64,000 nucleotides of DNA from an uncultured Rhizobium sp. (GTDB lineage Bacteria; Pseudomonadota; Alphaproteobacteria; Rhizobiales; Rhizobiaceae): assembly GCA_945952045.1 (NCBI GenBank), contig CAMFHE010000010.1, forward strand, positions 62,001-126,000. Reading direction: 5' to 3'. Below, piece after piece: positions 27,099 through 36,571 of the stretch. The position numbers were made by a program, and so were the translations under genes. Positions within the stretch are counted from its first letter, which is position 1. Every line of letters starts with the position of its first letter. The notes under the pieces are model-generated. The model had not been told where the DNA came from and searched no databases. It saw nothing but the letters and a program-made list of their open reading frames with translations.

Positions 27099-27536
27099 TT
27101 ATCCGGAAACCTTTTCCTGAAGCGCTTTCCAGCCGGCGGCAAAGACATGCGTCGAAATAATCTCCACATACTTTCCGGCATCCGCAGGATCTTCGTCGAA
27201 GGTCGCCGTCCATTCCACGAATGTCCGGTTTCCATCGGTGATCGGCAGCAGCCGGATCCCTGCGACGTAGTTCTTCACCGGGAAAGCAGGCTTCACGAAG
27301 TTATAGGAAAGCGAATGGTCGGTGTCGCTGAGCGAAAGAAGCTGCTCGCGCACATGGGCGCCATCGGTGAGGTAGAAGGAGCGGATGCCGCCGACATCGC
27401 TGCCGCTCAAGCCATCCTCGATCTCGCTTCTGGCAATTGCCGGATGCCAGTTCGGCAGGCCGTTGAAGTCGCGGACGATCTTCCAGACGGCATCGATCGG
27501 CGCGTCGATAACTGCACTTGCATAAGCCTTGGCCAC
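27099..27536 (-). CDS. SRPBCC (START/Bet v1-like) family protein
   Basis: A 145-aa single-domain protein. The pattern VIDAPIDAVWKIVRDFNGLP at the N-terminus, SYNFVKPAFPVKNY in the centre and a long C-terminal helix (VFAAGWKALQEKV) is the polyketide cyclase/START-like fold with a hydrophobic pocket. Members bind or cyclise small hydrophobic molecules; the ligand is unknown. It lies downstream of the TIM-barrel gene beyond a repeat-type terminator, on the same strand. Ribosome site GGAGGAAAA. Confidence 0.8.
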   Translation of the reverse strand: MAKAYASAVIDAPIDAVWKIVRDFNGLPNWHPAIARSEIEDGLSGSDVGGIRSFYLTDGAHVREQLLSLSDTDHSLSYNFVKPAFPVKNYVAGIRLLPITDGNRTFVEWTATFDEDPADAGKYVEIISTHVFAAGWKALQEKVSG

Positions 27537-27546
27537 TTTTTCCTCC

Positions 27547-27643
27547 TAGAGCATTTCCAGCCGAAGCGGGATCGCTTCGGCGTCGGACAATGCGAAAAAA
27601 CAAAAGAATAGAGCATTCCGGCGAACCCTGTTCGCCGGAATGC
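27547..27643. repeat. Rhizobial-type intergenic palindromic repeat
   Basis: It begins TAGAGCATTTCCAG, has a short hairpin (CCGAAGCG/CGCTTCGG around 27561-27580), a TGCGAAAAAACAAA stretch, and ends with a perfect 14-bp stem: GCATTCCGGCGAAC (27613-27626)/GTTCGCCGGAATGC (27630-27643). This plan is typical of the short dispersed elements (RIME-like) of Rhizobiaceae and relatives. The final stem directly abuts the stop codon of the gene at 27644-28477, so it also works as a terminator. Confidence 0.65.
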
Positions 27644-28477
27644 TTAATGCTGGATGGCAAGATTCTTGAATGCCTTCGTCTGGTCGACGAGGGCCTTTTC
27701 GACGGGAAGGCGCTCCATGCTGGAGGCGCCGTAGAAGCCGTGGCAGCCCGGGCACCGTTCCAGGATGAAGCGGGCATCCTCCGGCTCGGCGATGGGGCCG
27801 CCATGGCACAGGACGATGATGTCGGGATTAACACTATGGGCGGCTGCGGCGATGGCGTTGATCTTCTCCACGCAGTCCTCCAGCGTCAGCGCCGTGTCCG
27901 CCCCGATCGATCCGCCCGTCGTCAGTCCCATATGGGCAACGACGATATCGGCGCCGGCCTCGGTCATCGCCTTCGCATCCTCGACCGAAAAGACATAGGG
28001 CGTGGTCAGCATATCCTTGGCGCGCGCCAGCCGGACGAGATCGACTTCGAGGCCGTAGCCCATGCCGGTCTCCTCCAGATTGGCGCGGAACGTGCCGTCG
28101 ATCAGGCCGACCGTCGGAAAATTCTGGATGCCGGCAAAGCCGACCGCCTTCAATTCATCGAGGAAGCGGTCGAAATTGCAGAAGGGATCCGTGCCGTTCA
28201 CGCCGGCCAGAACCGGCGTGTGCCTGACCACCGGCAAAACCTCGCGCGCCATGTCCATGACGATCTCGTTGGCATTGCCGTAGGAAAGCAGGCCGGCCAG
28301 GGAGCCGCGCCCGGCCATGCGGTAGCGGCCGGAATTGTAGATGACGATCAGGTCGATCCCGCCGGCTTCCTCGCATTTGGCCGAAAGCCCGGTGCCGGCG
28401 CCTCCGCCGATGATGGGAATCTTTGCTTCGATCTGCTGGCGGAACTTGGCCAGCAACTGGCTTCTGTCAAACTTCAT
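27644..28477 (-). CDS. TIM-barrel protein (PEP-hydrolase-like, Tm-1 C-terminal homologue)
   Basis: A 277-aa protein of PF09370. It begins [19 protein letters not shown], then [28 protein letters not shown] and [11 protein letters not shown], and later [13 protein letters not shown] and [12 protein letters not shown]. This is a TIM barrel whose enzyme activity is not established; it equals the C-terminal half of the tomato Tm-1 protein. The start at 28477 overlaps the end of the UPF0261 gene by 11 bp; the longer in-frame start is inside that gene. The tight coupling indicates the two proteins act together. Confidence 0.82.
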   Translation of the reverse strand: MKFDRSQLLAKFRQQIEAKIPIIGGGAGTGLSAKCEEAGGIDLIVIYNSGRYRMAGRGSLAGLLSYGNANEIVMDMAREVLPVVRHTPVLAGVNGTDPFCNFDRFLDELKAVGFAGIQNFPTVGLIDGTFRANLEETGMGYGLEVDLVRLARAKDMLTTPYVFSVEDAKAMTEAGADIVVAHMGLTTGGSIGADTALTLEDCVEKINAIAAAAHSVNPDIIVLCHGGPIAEPEDARFILERCPGCHGFYGASSMERLPVEKALVDQTKAFKNLAIQH

Positions 28478-29681
28478 GCGAGCGGCCCTTGCTGATGTCA
28501 TGGAAGTGGCGAACGACTTCGGAGCTGAACTCCGGTGAATTGATCCCATGCGGCACCCTCAGAACCTGGCGCTGGTCGGTCTGCTGCACGGTGCTCTCGA
28601 TTGCCTCGAACAGGGCCGCATCGGCCTCCGGATCGTGGAACGCTTGCCCCGGCGCATCGAGCAGCGACACGCCGCCCAGCGGAAGAAGGAAACGGACCGG
28701 GCCGATGCTGCGGTTGAGGCGCTCGCCGATCCACCTGCCCATCGCCACGTTCTCGTCGCGCGTGGTGCGCATCAGGGTGATCTGCGGGTTGTGGATATAG
28801 AGATTGCGGTTGCGGTATTTCTCCGGAACGGTGTCGATGCCGGCGAAATTGACCATGTCGAGCGCGCCGCAGGAACCGACATAGGGCAGATCCGACTGGG
28901 CGAGGAAGCCAAACCGCTCCTCCGTCGCCGGCAGGATGCCGCCGAACAGCAGGTCGCAGACTTCCGTCGTGGTGACGTCGAGGACGCCGGCAAGATAGCT
29001 GGAGGAGGCAAGCTTTTCCATCGACTGGCCGCCGATGCCGGTGGCGTGGAACACCAGGCATTCGAAGCGGTCGCGCAACTGCTCGACAATCTGGGTCACG
29101 CAAGGCGTGGTGACGCCGAACATCGTCAGGCCGAGCGCCGGCCTGTCGTCCTCGTCGGCCTCCTGCCGGTTGCGGACCATGCCGGCAATCGAATTGGCCG
29201 CATTCGACAGGACCGTCCGCGAAATGCGGTTGAGGCCGGCAATGTCGGTGATCGAGTTGACCATGGAAATATCGTTCGGGCCGACATAGGCGCTGACATT
29301 GCCGGCGGCGACGGTCGAGACCATGACGCGCGGCGTGCCGACCGGCAGGACGCGCATGGCCTGCGTGACCATCGCCGTGCCGCCGGAGCCGCCGAGGCCG
29401 ATCATGCCGCCGACATCGCCGCGCGAGAGGATGAAGCGTTCGAACGCCAGCCCCATGGCGGAGACCGCCGAACCGCGGTCGCCGGTAAACACCGCCGCCG
29501 TACCGCCCGGATGGAAACCCGCGACGGCCTTCGCATCGATATCGGCATCCCCGGCCGGCGTCGCCGTCGACAGGTCGACGAGAACGGCCGCCAGGCCCTG
29601 CTCGCGGATCAGCCGCGCGACGTAGCGCAGTTCGTCGCCCTTCGTATCGAAGGAGCCTGCCACATAGATTGTCTCGCTCAT
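28467..29681 (-). CDS. UPF0261 / Tm-1-like ATP-binding domain protein
   Basis: A 404-aa protein of PF06792. N-terminus [16 protein letters not shown], then [45 protein letters not shown] and [12 protein letters not shown]. It is the bacterial counterpart of the N-terminal ATP-binding half of tomato Tm-1. The biochemical role is unknown; its constant pairing with the TIM-barrel protein and its place after a BMP-type importer suggest a metabolic role on an imported compound (inference). The start at 29681 follows GAGGAGGAAGG. It ends 11 bp inside the next gene. Confidence 0.85.
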   Translation of the reverse strand: MSETIYVAGSFDTKGDELRYVARLIREQGLAAVLVDLSTATPAGDADIDAKAVAGFHPGGTAAVFTGDRGSAVSAMGLAFERFILSRGDVGGMIGLGGSGGTAMVTQAMRVLPVGTPRVMVSTVAAGNVSAYVGPNDISMVNSITDIAGLNRISRTVLSNAANSIAGMVRNRQEADEDDRPALGLTMFGVTTPCVTQIVEQLRDRFECLVFHATGIGGQSMEKLASSSYLAGVLDVTTTEVCDLLFGGILPATEERFGFLAQSDLPYVGSCGALDMVNFAGIDTVPEKYRNRNLYIHNPQITLMRTTRDENVAMGRWIGERLNRSIGPVRFLLPLGGVSLLDAPGQAFHDPEADAALFEAIESTVQQTDQRQVLRVPHGINSPEFSSEVVRHFHDISKGRSHEV

Positions 29682-29691
29682 TCCTTCCTCC

Positions 29692-30588
29692 TCACACATT
29701 CCTCAATTTTTTCGCCGCTCCGCGCAGGCCGAGGCCGATCATGGCGAGCAACGTTATGGCGTAGGGCGCGATGTCGGTGATCTGGTTGGGCAATCCCTGC
29801 CCCTGCAGCCGCAGGCCGACGGCATCGGCAAGGCCGAAACCGAGGCAGGCAAGCGCAATGCCGAACGGATGCGCGCGCCCGAGCATCACGGCGACCACGG
29901 CAATCCAGCCGCGCCCGGCCGTCATGTTTTCGGCAAACAGCGCCACGGAACCGAGCGCCAGCACGGCGCCGGCCAGCCCGCAGAGACCGCCGGCCAGGAT
30001 GACGACCGCCGTCTGGTAACGGCTGACATTCGCCCCCATCGCAGCGGCGGCGGAGGGAACCTCGCCGATGCCGCGCAGGCGCAGGCCCCAGCGCGTCCGG
30101 AACAGGTAGACATGGATGGCGATCACCAGCAGCCACGACAGATAGACAAGCGCGTTATGGCCGCCGAGGATCGCGCCGAGCACCGGAATATCGGCAAGCG
30201 CCGCAAGGCGGAAGCGCGGCAGGGCGGTGACGGCCGGATCGACCAGCGTGCCGGTGACGCCGAAGAGCGCGCTCAGCAGATAGGTGGTCAGTCCCGAGGC
30301 AAGCAGGTTCAGCCCGATGCCGATGACGATGGGATCGCCGCCGAACCGGGCGCCGCCGAGCGCCAGCGGCAAGGCGAAGACCGCCGTGCAGACGACCGCG
30401 GCCAGGACCGCCAGAACCGGCGAACCGAAGGCGATGCTGGCGGCGACGGCCACGAAGGCCCCGACCAGCATCTTGCCTTCCAGCGCGATGTTGAACACAC
30501 CGGCGCGCTCGCACAGGGCGCCTGCCATGGCGGCGAGCAGCACCGGCGTCATCAGATCGAGAACCTGCGAGAGAAGCATGTCGATCAT
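29692..30588 (-). CDS. ABC importer permease 2 (BMP/nucleoside type)
   Basis: A 298-aa inner-membrane protein with about eight hydrophobic segments. It contains the family motifs [20 protein letters not shown] and [13 protein letters not shown] near the N-terminus and [10 protein letters not shown] late, as in the YufQ/NupC-like permeases (BPD_transp_2). The ATG at 30588 lies 2 bp after the stop of permease 1, with the ribosome site inside that gene (AGGAGG). Confidence 0.88.
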   Translation of the reverse strand: MIDMLLSQVLDLMTPVLLAAMAGALCERAGVFNIALEGKMLVGAFVAVAASIAFGSPVLAVLAAVVCTAVFALPLALGGARFGGDPIVIGIGLNLLASGLTTYLLSALFGVTGTLVDPAVTALPRFRLAALADIPVLGAILGGHNALVYLSWLLVIAIHVYLFRTRWGLRLRGIGEVPSAAAAMGANVSRYQTAVVILAGGLCGLAGAVLALGSVALFAENMTAGRGWIAVVAVMLGRAHPFGIALACLGFGLADAVGLRLQGQGLPNQITDIAPYAITLLAMIGLGLRGAAKKLRNV

Positions 30589-30590
30589 CC

Positions 30591-31616
30591 CTATCGCCTC
30601 CTGAAGAGAACCGGGCGGGCGGCAAGGCAGAGGATGATCAATGCCTGCAGGACCCAGGTGAGGACGGCGGGAAGGCCGAGCGCCCGCTCCATGGCAAAAC
30701 CGCCCACTTGCAAGGCCGCGAAGAAGACGGAGACGACAAGGGTCGCCACCGGGCTCGCCATGGCGAGCACCGCCGCCATCAGCCCCGACCAGGTATAGCC
30801 GGGCGCCAACAGGGCGCCATCGGTGAAGCGGTATTGCTGGCCAAGGATGAGCAGGGCGCCGACGAGACCGGCCAGAGCGCCGCTGAGGAAGGCCACCCGC
30901 TGCGTCTGTCGCGGCAGGTTCGTTCCCGAATATTGGGCGAAGCGCGGATTGAGGCCGGTGATGCGCCATTCGAAGCCGTTGACGCCGCTCCTGTCGTTGA
31001 CGATCACGGCGATTGCGACCACGGCCATGATCACCATGCCCATGCTGATCGGCAGATCGAGAATGGCATTGGGAAGGCGCGCGGCCGAGAGAACGCGATG
31101 GGTTTCCGGCATGCCTGTCGAGGGATCGCGCAAGGGATAGCGGACCAGATAGGAGGTCACGCCCCGGGCGATGTAGCTCATGAGCAGGCTTGCGATCAGG
31201 AACGGGATGGCAAGGCCAAGCTGCAGGATGGCGGCGATCCAGGCATAGAGACCACCGGCGCCCATGGCGGCTACCAGGGCGAGTACTGCCCTTACAGGGC
31301 CGGGGGCGGGCAGATAGAGCGCGACCAGCACCGCCGCCAGCCCACCGACCAGCATCTGCCCGTCACCGCCGAGATTGACGAGGCCAGCGCGCAAGGCGAT
31401 GGTGACGGCAAGCGCCATGCCGACCAGCGGCACGCAGCGGGCGAGCGTTTCCGCCAGCCCACGGCCGGCAAAGGCCCCCTTGACGATTTCCAGATAGACC
31501 GACAGCGGATTGGCGCCGGTCGAGAGAACGACACAGCCGCCAAGGACGACCGCCACCGCGATGGAAAGCAGGATGGCCGCCAGACGGGATTTCGTATCGA
31601 GGCTGCCTGCCGTCAT
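30591..31616 (-). CDS. ABC importer permease 1 (BMP/nucleoside type)
   Basis: A 341-aa inner-membrane protein with repeated hydrophobic helices (LAAILLSIAVAVVLGGCVVL, then ALRAGLVNLGGDGQML), the YufP-like partner of permease 2. The start at 31616 overlaps the stop of the ATPase gene by 4 bp (ATGA), better than the longer GTG/ATG option inside that gene. It forms the heterodimeric channel of the importer. Confidence 0.88.
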   Translation of the reverse strand: MTAGSLDTKSRLAAILLSIAVAVVLGGCVVLSTGANPLSVYLEIVKGAFAGRGLAETLARCVPLVGMALAVTIALRAGLVNLGGDGQMLVGGLAAVLVALYLPAPGPVRAVLALVAAMGAGGLYAWIAAILQLGLAIPFLIASLLMSYIARGVTSYLVRYPLRDPSTGMPETHRVLSAARLPNAILDLPISMGMVIMAVVAIAVIVNDRSGVNGFEWRITGLNPRFAQYSGTNLPRQTQRVAFLSGALAGLVGALLILGQQYRFTDGALLAPGYTWSGLMAAVLAMASPVATLVVSVFFAALQVGGFAMERALGLPAVLTWVLQALIILCLAARPVLFRRR

Positions 31617-33118
31617 GCGCTTTGCACTCCCCCCATCATCCATGTGCCGATGGTGTTTTCGTTCATGTCGCTGCCCGTGAGGCCGGCATTGATGCGGCCT
31701 TCGAACATCACGAGGATGCGGTCGGAGAGCGCGAGCAATTCGGTGAGATCGGACGAGACCACCAGAATGGCGCGGCCCTTGTCCCGTTCGGCGATCAGCG
31801 TCTTGTGGATGAACTCGATTGCCCCGACATCGACCCCGCGCGTCGGCTCCTCGATGACGATCAGCGGCGCGCCATGCTCGATTTCGCGGGCGATCACCAC
31901 CTTCTGCATGTTGCCGCCCGAGAGCGAGCCGACCGGCACCGCCTCGGAGGCGGCCTTCACCCGGAACTGCTCGATCAGCCTACGCGCCTGCGCCCGGATC
32001 GCCTCCTTGCGCAAGAAGCCACGGTTCGAAGCCGCCGCGCTGCGATGCCTGCCGAAAACGATGTTCTCGGCAATCGATGCGGCCGGCGCGGTGCCCGTCA
32101 GGTGACGGTCCTCCGGCACATAGGAAATGCCGGCGGAACGGCGCTGCGCAATCGTGAGACTGGAAACATCCCGCCCGGCAACGACGACCTCGCCGGTGGA
32201 AGCCTCAAGGCCGGTCACCGCCGATATAAGCTGCGGCTGGCCGTTTCCCGAAACGCCGGCAATGCCGACGATCTCGCCCGGCCGGACGTCGAAGGACACG
32301 TTATCGACCACCGCAATATCGCCCTTGCGCACCGAGAGGTTTCGAACCGAGAGCATCGGCTCGGCCGTCGGCGTCATCTTCGGAGCAACCGTCGGCGGCA
32401 CGTTTCGCCCGATCATGGCGCGGATGATCTCGGCTTCGTTGGTTTCTCTGGTGATCAGCGTGCCGGACAGCCGCCCGTCGCGCATGACCGTGATCCGGTC
32501 GGTGACGGCGACAACCTCGGGGATCTTGTGGGTGACGAGGACCAGCGCCATGCCCTGAGCCGCCAGATGCCGCATTGCCGCAAACAGGCTGTCGCGCTCC
32601 TGCGGTGTCAGCACTGCGGTCGGCTCGTCGAGGACGAGGATGCGCGCCTGGCGCGACAGCGCTTTCAGGATCTCCAGCCGCTGGCGGATGCCGACGGCCA
32701 GATCGCGGACGCGGCTGTCGGGATCGATCTCCAGCCCATGCTTTTTGCCGAGATGCCGCACGAAATCGCGCGCGGCATCTGCGGAAACGAAAGGACCGTT
32801 GCCGGGCTCGTTGTGGAACACCAGGTTTTCCCAGACGGTGAGGTTGGGAAACTGCCGGAATGTCTGGTGGACCATGCCGACTCCGGCCGCGATGGCGCCG
32901 AGTGGGCTTGAAAAATCCATCGCCTTGCCGTCGATCAGGATCTCGCCGGCATCCGGTTTCAGCAGGCCGTAGAGGATGTTCATCAGGGTGGACTTGCCCG
33001 CCCCGTTCTCCCCCATCACGGCATGGATTTCACCGCCGTTCACCGACAGGCTGACGCCGTCATTGGCGACGAGGCTGCCGAACCGTTTGGTGATGCCCTT
33101 CATCTGGAGCAAGGTCAT
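31613..33118 (-). CDS. ABC importer ATPase with two ABC domains
   Basis: A 501-aa protein. Domain 1: Walker A GENGAGKSTL (about 36-45) and Walker B ILVLDEPTAVL. Domain 2 is degenerate, as is usual: Walker A-like GVSGNGQPQLI, signature LSGGNMQKVVIARE, and Walker B-like LIVIEEPTRGVD. This is the YufO/RbsA-type arrangement of BMP-family nucleoside or purine importers. Its start follows GGAGTCGAG, and it overlaps permease 1 by 4 bp. Confidence 0.9.
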   Translation of the reverse strand: MTLLQMKGITKRFGSLVANDGVSLSVNGGEIHAVMGENGAGKSTLMNILYGLLKPDAGEILIDGKAMDFSSPLGAIAAGVGMVHQTFRQFPNLTVWENLVFHNEPGNGPFVSADAARDFVRHLGKKHGLEIDPDSRVRDLAVGIRQRLEILKALSRQARILVLDEPTAVLTPQERDSLFAAMRHLAAQGMALVLVTHKIPEVVAVTDRITVMRDGRLSGTLITRETNEAEIIRAMIGRNVPPTVAPKMTPTAEPMLSVRNLSVRKGDIAVVDNVSFDVRPGEIVGIAGVSGNGQPQLISAVTGLEASTGEVVVAGRDVSSLTIAQRRSAGISYVPEDRHLTGTAPAASIAENIVFGRHRSAAASNRGFLRKEAIRAQARRLIEQFRVKAASEAVPVGSLSGGNMQKVVIAREIEHGAPLIVIEEPTRGVDVGAIEFIHKTLIAERDKGRAILVVSSDLTELLALSDRILVMFEGRINAGLTGSDMNENTIGTWMMGGVQSA

Positions 33119-33136
33119 CGCTCGACTCCGGACCCG

Positions 33137-34156
33137 TTACTGCGCCATCGGATCGGGAATGGCGATCTCACCGGAAATGATCCTGGCCTGCATGTCCTTG
33201 ATCTGGGCGATCACCTCGGGCTTGCCGGCGATCACGCAGCCGGAGGACGCAACGTCATCGGCCGTTGCGAGCAGTTGCAACCCGCCTTCGGCCAGGCCGA
33301 AGCTGACCACCGGCTTGGCGGAACCCTTCAGGATGCCGTCGATGGTGGCCGGCAGGACGACGTCCACGCGCTTGAGCGTGCTGTCGAGAATGGAGCCCGG
33401 CGCATCGCCGCACTGGTTGACGTCGAGGCCGATGGCCATGGCGCCTTCCTTCTCGGCCACTGCCTTGAAGACGCCGCCATTACTGCCCGCCGCCACCGCA
33501 TAGATGCGATCGGCGCCGTTCGATAGCTGCAATGCCGCCTGCGTCTGCGCCCGGACCGGATCCTGGAACGGATTGTCGCCGCCGATCCAGGATGTCGGCA
33601 GGACGTTGATATCGGCGCGCGCCGCCTTGGCGCCGAGCGCGAAAGAATCCGTGTAGCGATGCAGGAAGGGAATATCGAGCGCGCCGATCACCGCGACCGT
33701 CTTGCTGGCCGAGGTCAGCGCGGCCTCCGCCCCCGCCAGATAGGCGGCCTCCTGCTCGCGGAATACCGCGCAATAGACATTCTCCGGCGCCTCGGGAATG
33801 CAGGTATCGACGATGACGAATTTCGTCTCGGGATTTTCAGGCGCGAGGTCGGCGACGATATCGCCGAATTCGAAGCCCATGACGGCGACGATCGGCGCCT
33901 TCATGTCGATGGCGGCCTGAACATTCTGGCGGCGGGTCGAGGGATCGGTGCCCTCGAAGATGCGGGCCTTGACGCCCTGGGCTTCGGCGGCCTTCTCGAT
34001 GCCGGTCTTGCCGAGACCGAGGAACTTGTTCACGCCGATGCGGCTGGGCGTCACCAGCACGTAGGATACATCCTCGGCCTTGGCCGGAACGAAGGTTGCG
34101 GCGAGGGAAAAAACGGAACCAAGGCACAGATGCAGGAACTTGCTGGCAGTCGTCAT
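33137..34156 (-). CDS. BMP-family periplasmic substrate-binding protein
   Basis: A 339-aa protein with a signal peptide (MTTASKFLHLCLGSVFSLAA, cleavage near PAKA-E) and PF02608 motifs: KFLGLGKTGIEKAAEAQ, PIVAVMGFEFGDIVADLAPE, TKFVIVDTC, EQEAAYLAGAEA and VIGALDIPFLHRYTDSF. BMP-family proteins bind nucleosides or related heterocycles; the ligand here is not known. The start at 34156 is chosen for GGAGTCCACA; an ATG 12 bp earlier overlaps it. It lies 58 bp after the SDR gene and 18 bp before the ATPase gene. Confidence 0.88.
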   Translation of the reverse strand: MTTASKFLHLCLGSVFSLAATFVPAKAEDVSYVLVTPSRIGVNKFLGLGKTGIEKAAEAQGVKARIFEGTDPSTRRQNVQAAIDMKAPIVAVMGFEFGDIVADLAPENPETKFVIVDTCIPEAPENVYCAVFREQEAAYLAGAEAALTSASKTVAVIGALDIPFLHRYTDSFALGAKAARADINVLPTSWIGGDNPFQDPVRAQTQAALQLSNGADRIYAVAAGSNGGVFKAVAEKEGAMAIGLDVNQCGDAPGSILDSTLKRVDVVLPATIDGILKGSAKPVVSFGLAEGGLQLLATADDVASSGCVIAGKPEVIAQIKDMQARIISGEIAIPDPMAQ

Positions 34157-34214
34157 TGTGGACTCCATAAGCTTGATATCGCGGATTGATGAGGTGCGCC
34201 GGCGGCGCGGCGCG

Positions 34215-35054
34215 TCAGTAGGGCGTGTCGCCGCCGTCGGTATTGATCGCCTGGCCGCGAATGATCATCGCGTCGTCGCTGAGCAGGAACGAGATCGTCC
34301 GCGCCAGCTCGGTGGGATCGATATGCCGGCGCAATTGCGAGCTGATCAGCTGCTTGAACACCTCGTCGGGCGCCTGGCTGACCAGATCGCCATAGGCGAC
34401 GGCGACCTCGCGCAGCATGTCCGTCGCCATGCCGCCGGGGCAGACGCAGTTCACGTTGATGTCATCGGGTGCAAGCACTTCGGAGAGCACGCGGGTGAAG
34501 TTGATCATTGCCGCCTTGCTGGCGCTATAGGCCAGCGATTGGGTATGGCCCTTCTTGCCGGCCTCGGACGCCACATTGACGATGGCCCCCTTGATGCCCT
34601 TGGCGATCATGGCCTTGGCGACCAGCCGGGCCGCCTCGAAGGCGCCGAAGACGTTGATGGAGAAGATGCGCTCCCAGTCGCTCCATGGCGTTTCGAGCGG
34701 ATCGACATGGCGCACGATGGCCGCGCAATTGACGAGGCCGTCGATTGCACCGAGCTTTTCGGTGGCCTGTTCGATCGCAGCCGCGACGGAGGCGGCATCG
34801 CCGAGATCCACCACGACGCCGGTGACCGCGCCGGCATCCGGCCCGAGACTGGCGATCGCTTCGTTCAACGCCTGCTCACGGACATCCGCGATGACGACCG
34901 AAGCCCCCTCGGCCGCCAGCAATGCCGCGGCCGCCTTTCCGGCGCCGCCGGCGCCGCCGAGAACCAGATAACGCTTGCCGGCATGCGACCGGGTCGGCAC
35001 GACATGCCGCACGGCCAGCGGGGCATGCTCGCCCCTGGTGGCAAAAGAACCCAT
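34215..35054 (-). CDS. Short-chain dehydrogenase/reductase, first gene of the BMP-importer operon
   Basis: A 279-aa SDR with an N-terminal extension of about 28 residues before the cofactor motif LVLGGAGGAGKAAAALLAAE. It has NCAA in the middle, YSASKAA (catalytic Tyr-Lys), and late FLLSDDAMIIRGQAINTDGG. It heads the operon SDR, BMP importer, UPF0261, TIM barrel, so it probably acts on the imported compound. The start at 35054 follows AGGGAGGAAAA. It is divergent from the MocR regulator. Confidence 0.83.
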   Translation of the reverse strand: MGSFATRGEHAPLAVRHVVPTRSHAGKRYLVLGGAGGAGKAAAALLAAEGASVVIADVREQALNEAIASLGPDAGAVTGVVVDLGDAASVAAAIEQATEKLGAIDGLVNCAAIVRHVDPLETPWSDWERIFSINVFGAFEAARLVAKAMIAKGIKGAIVNVASEAGKKGHTQSLAYSASKAAMINFTRVLSEVLAPDDINVNCVCPGGMATDMLREVAVAYGDLVSQAPDEVFKQLISSQLRRHIDPTELARTISFLLSDDAMIIRGQAINTDGGDTPY

Positions 35055-35137
35055 TTTTCCTCCCTTGAGCCTCCGCGTCGGAAACTCACTCCATTCCTCG
35101 CAGACCAAGTTGCTCTACTCTTCACGTTCTGACAAAG

Positions 35138-35157
35138 TCCACTTGGCGAGAAGTGGA
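35138..35157. promoter_or_regulatory. Inverted repeat before mocR-type gene
   Basis: TCCACTT (35138-35144) and AAGTGGA (35151-35157) are perfect half sites separated by 6 bp, ending 6 bp before the ATG of the MocR regulator. It may be its operator, or a hairpin masking the ribosome site. Confidence 0.35.
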
Positions 35158-35163
35158 TCAGCA

Positions 35164-36558
35164 ATGAACAGGATTTCACCAGCAAGGATCAGCCGGCTCA
35201 TCGGCAACTGGCGTGTGGCTGAAGGCAAGGTCAGCCAGCAGTTGAGCCTGGCGCTGGCGCGGCTGATCGCGGCGCGGGAAGTGCCGGTCGGGGGCCTGCT
35301 TCCATCAGAACGAAGCCTCTCGACCGCGCTCGCGGTCAGCCGCGGCACCGTGGTTGCGGCCTATGCCTCCCTGCGCGATGCCGGCGTGCTCGATAGCCGC
35401 CATGGCAGCGGCCATCGCATCACCGCGCCGGCCGCCGCTTCGGGTGCTGCGCATACGCGCCTTGTCGGCGAAGTGCTGGCCCTTCCCCAGGATATCGACA
35501 TGACCAGCGGCGCCCTGCCGCCCTCTCCCATTCTCACAGATATGCTGACGGCGCTGCGGGGCACGGACCTTGCAACGCTTGCGGTGGGCCTGGGATACGA
35601 TGCCTCGGGGCTGCCGGCTCTGCGCTGGGCCATCGCGCGCTATTATACGGATCTGGGCCTGCCGACCCATCCCGACAACATTCTCATTACCAGCGGCGCG
35701 CAGCAGGCGGTCTGGCTTCTCGCCAATGCCATGATCGATGCATCCGATGCGGTCGTAGTCGAGGATCCCATCTATCGCGGTTCGCTGGAGGCGTTTCGCC
35801 GGCGCAATGCACGGATCGTCCCCGTCGCGGTCACGGAGCAGGGGCTGGATATGAAGCAACTCGAAAAGGCGCTGAAGAACCGGCCAAAACTTCTCTATCT
35901 TTTCCCGGAGGTCCACAATCCGACCGGCAGGTCGATGGACGAGGCGAACCGCCGCGCCCTGGCGGATTTGCTGCAGCGCTACCCGACCTTCCTCGTGGAA
36001 GACGGCGCGCAGAACGAGCTGTCGACACAGGCTGGCATGACACCACGCCCGATCGCCGGACAGGTCGATCCGGATCTCGTCGCCACCATCGGCACGCTGT
36101 CAAAACTGTTCTGGGGTGGCATCCGCATCGGCTGGATCCGCGCAGCACCCCCGGTGATCAACCGGCTGGCGAGCTTCAAGGCCGTCAACGACCTCGGCTG
36201 CTCGATGTTCGACCAGCATCTCGCCATCGGTCTGCTCGAAAACATTCGCGAGGCGCGGGCTTACCGCCACAAAGAGGTCGTCAGCCACCTCGATATCGCT
36301 GAAGATATCATCGAGAAAAGGGCCGCTGGCCGCTGGCAGTGGACCCGCCCGTCGGGCGGGACCGCAATCTGGATCAAGATGCCCGGCATCGACACGGTGG
36401 CGCTCTGCCAGGAAGCACAACGCCACCGCCTGTTTCTGTCTGCAGGTCCAGGCTATTCCGCCAAGGAGAACTTCAGCGACGTCATCCGCCTGCCCTTCGT
36501 CCGCCCGCTTGAAACCATGCGGTTCGCCATCGATACGATCTGTAACCTGACGGCGTGA
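35164..36558 (+). CDS. MocR-type regulator (GntR HTH fused to aminotransferase fold)
   Basis: A 464-aa protein. N-terminal winged helix of GntR type (LARLIAAREVPVGGLLPSER, then LAVSRGTVVAAYASLRDAGV, about residues 24-80). The large fold-type I aminotransferase-like domain has the PLP site region SGAQQAV, VEDPIYRG, FPEVHNPTGR and IGTLSKLFWGGIRIGW (the Lys for PLP). Such proteins sense PLP or an amino compound and control a divergent operon. Here that is the SDR/BMP-importer operon starting at 35054. The start at 35164 is taken because the longer frame runs into the divergent gene. Confidence 0.87.
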   Translation: MNRISPARISRLIGNWRVAEGKVSQQLSLALARLIAAREVPVGGLLPSERSLSTALAVSRGTVVAAYASLRDAGVLDSRHGSGHRITAPAAASGAAHTRLVGEVLALPQDIDMTSGALPPSPILTDMLTALRGTDLATLAVGLGYDASGLPALRWAIARYYTDLGLPTHPDNILITSGAQQAVWLLANAMIDASDAVVVEDPIYRGSLEAFRRRNARIVPVAVTEQGLDMKQLEKALKNRPKLLYLFPEVHNPTGRSMDEANRRALADLLQRYPTFLVEDGAQNELSTQAGMTPRPIAGQVDPDLVATIGTLSKLFWGGIRIGWIRAAPPVINRLASFKAVNDLGCSMFDQHLAIGLLENIREARAYRHKEVVSHLDIAEDIIEKRAAGRWQWTRPSGGTAIWIKMPGIDTVALCQEAQRHRLFLSAGPGYSAKENFSDVIRLPFVRPLETMRFAIDTICNLTA

Positions 36559-36571
36559 CAGCCTCCGCGCC

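Noticed and set aside
30708..32105. 465-codon plus-strand frame across the ABC permease and ATPase genes
   Set aside because: Very Arg/Asp/His-rich shadow with no recognisable fold; the minus-strand genes are secure.
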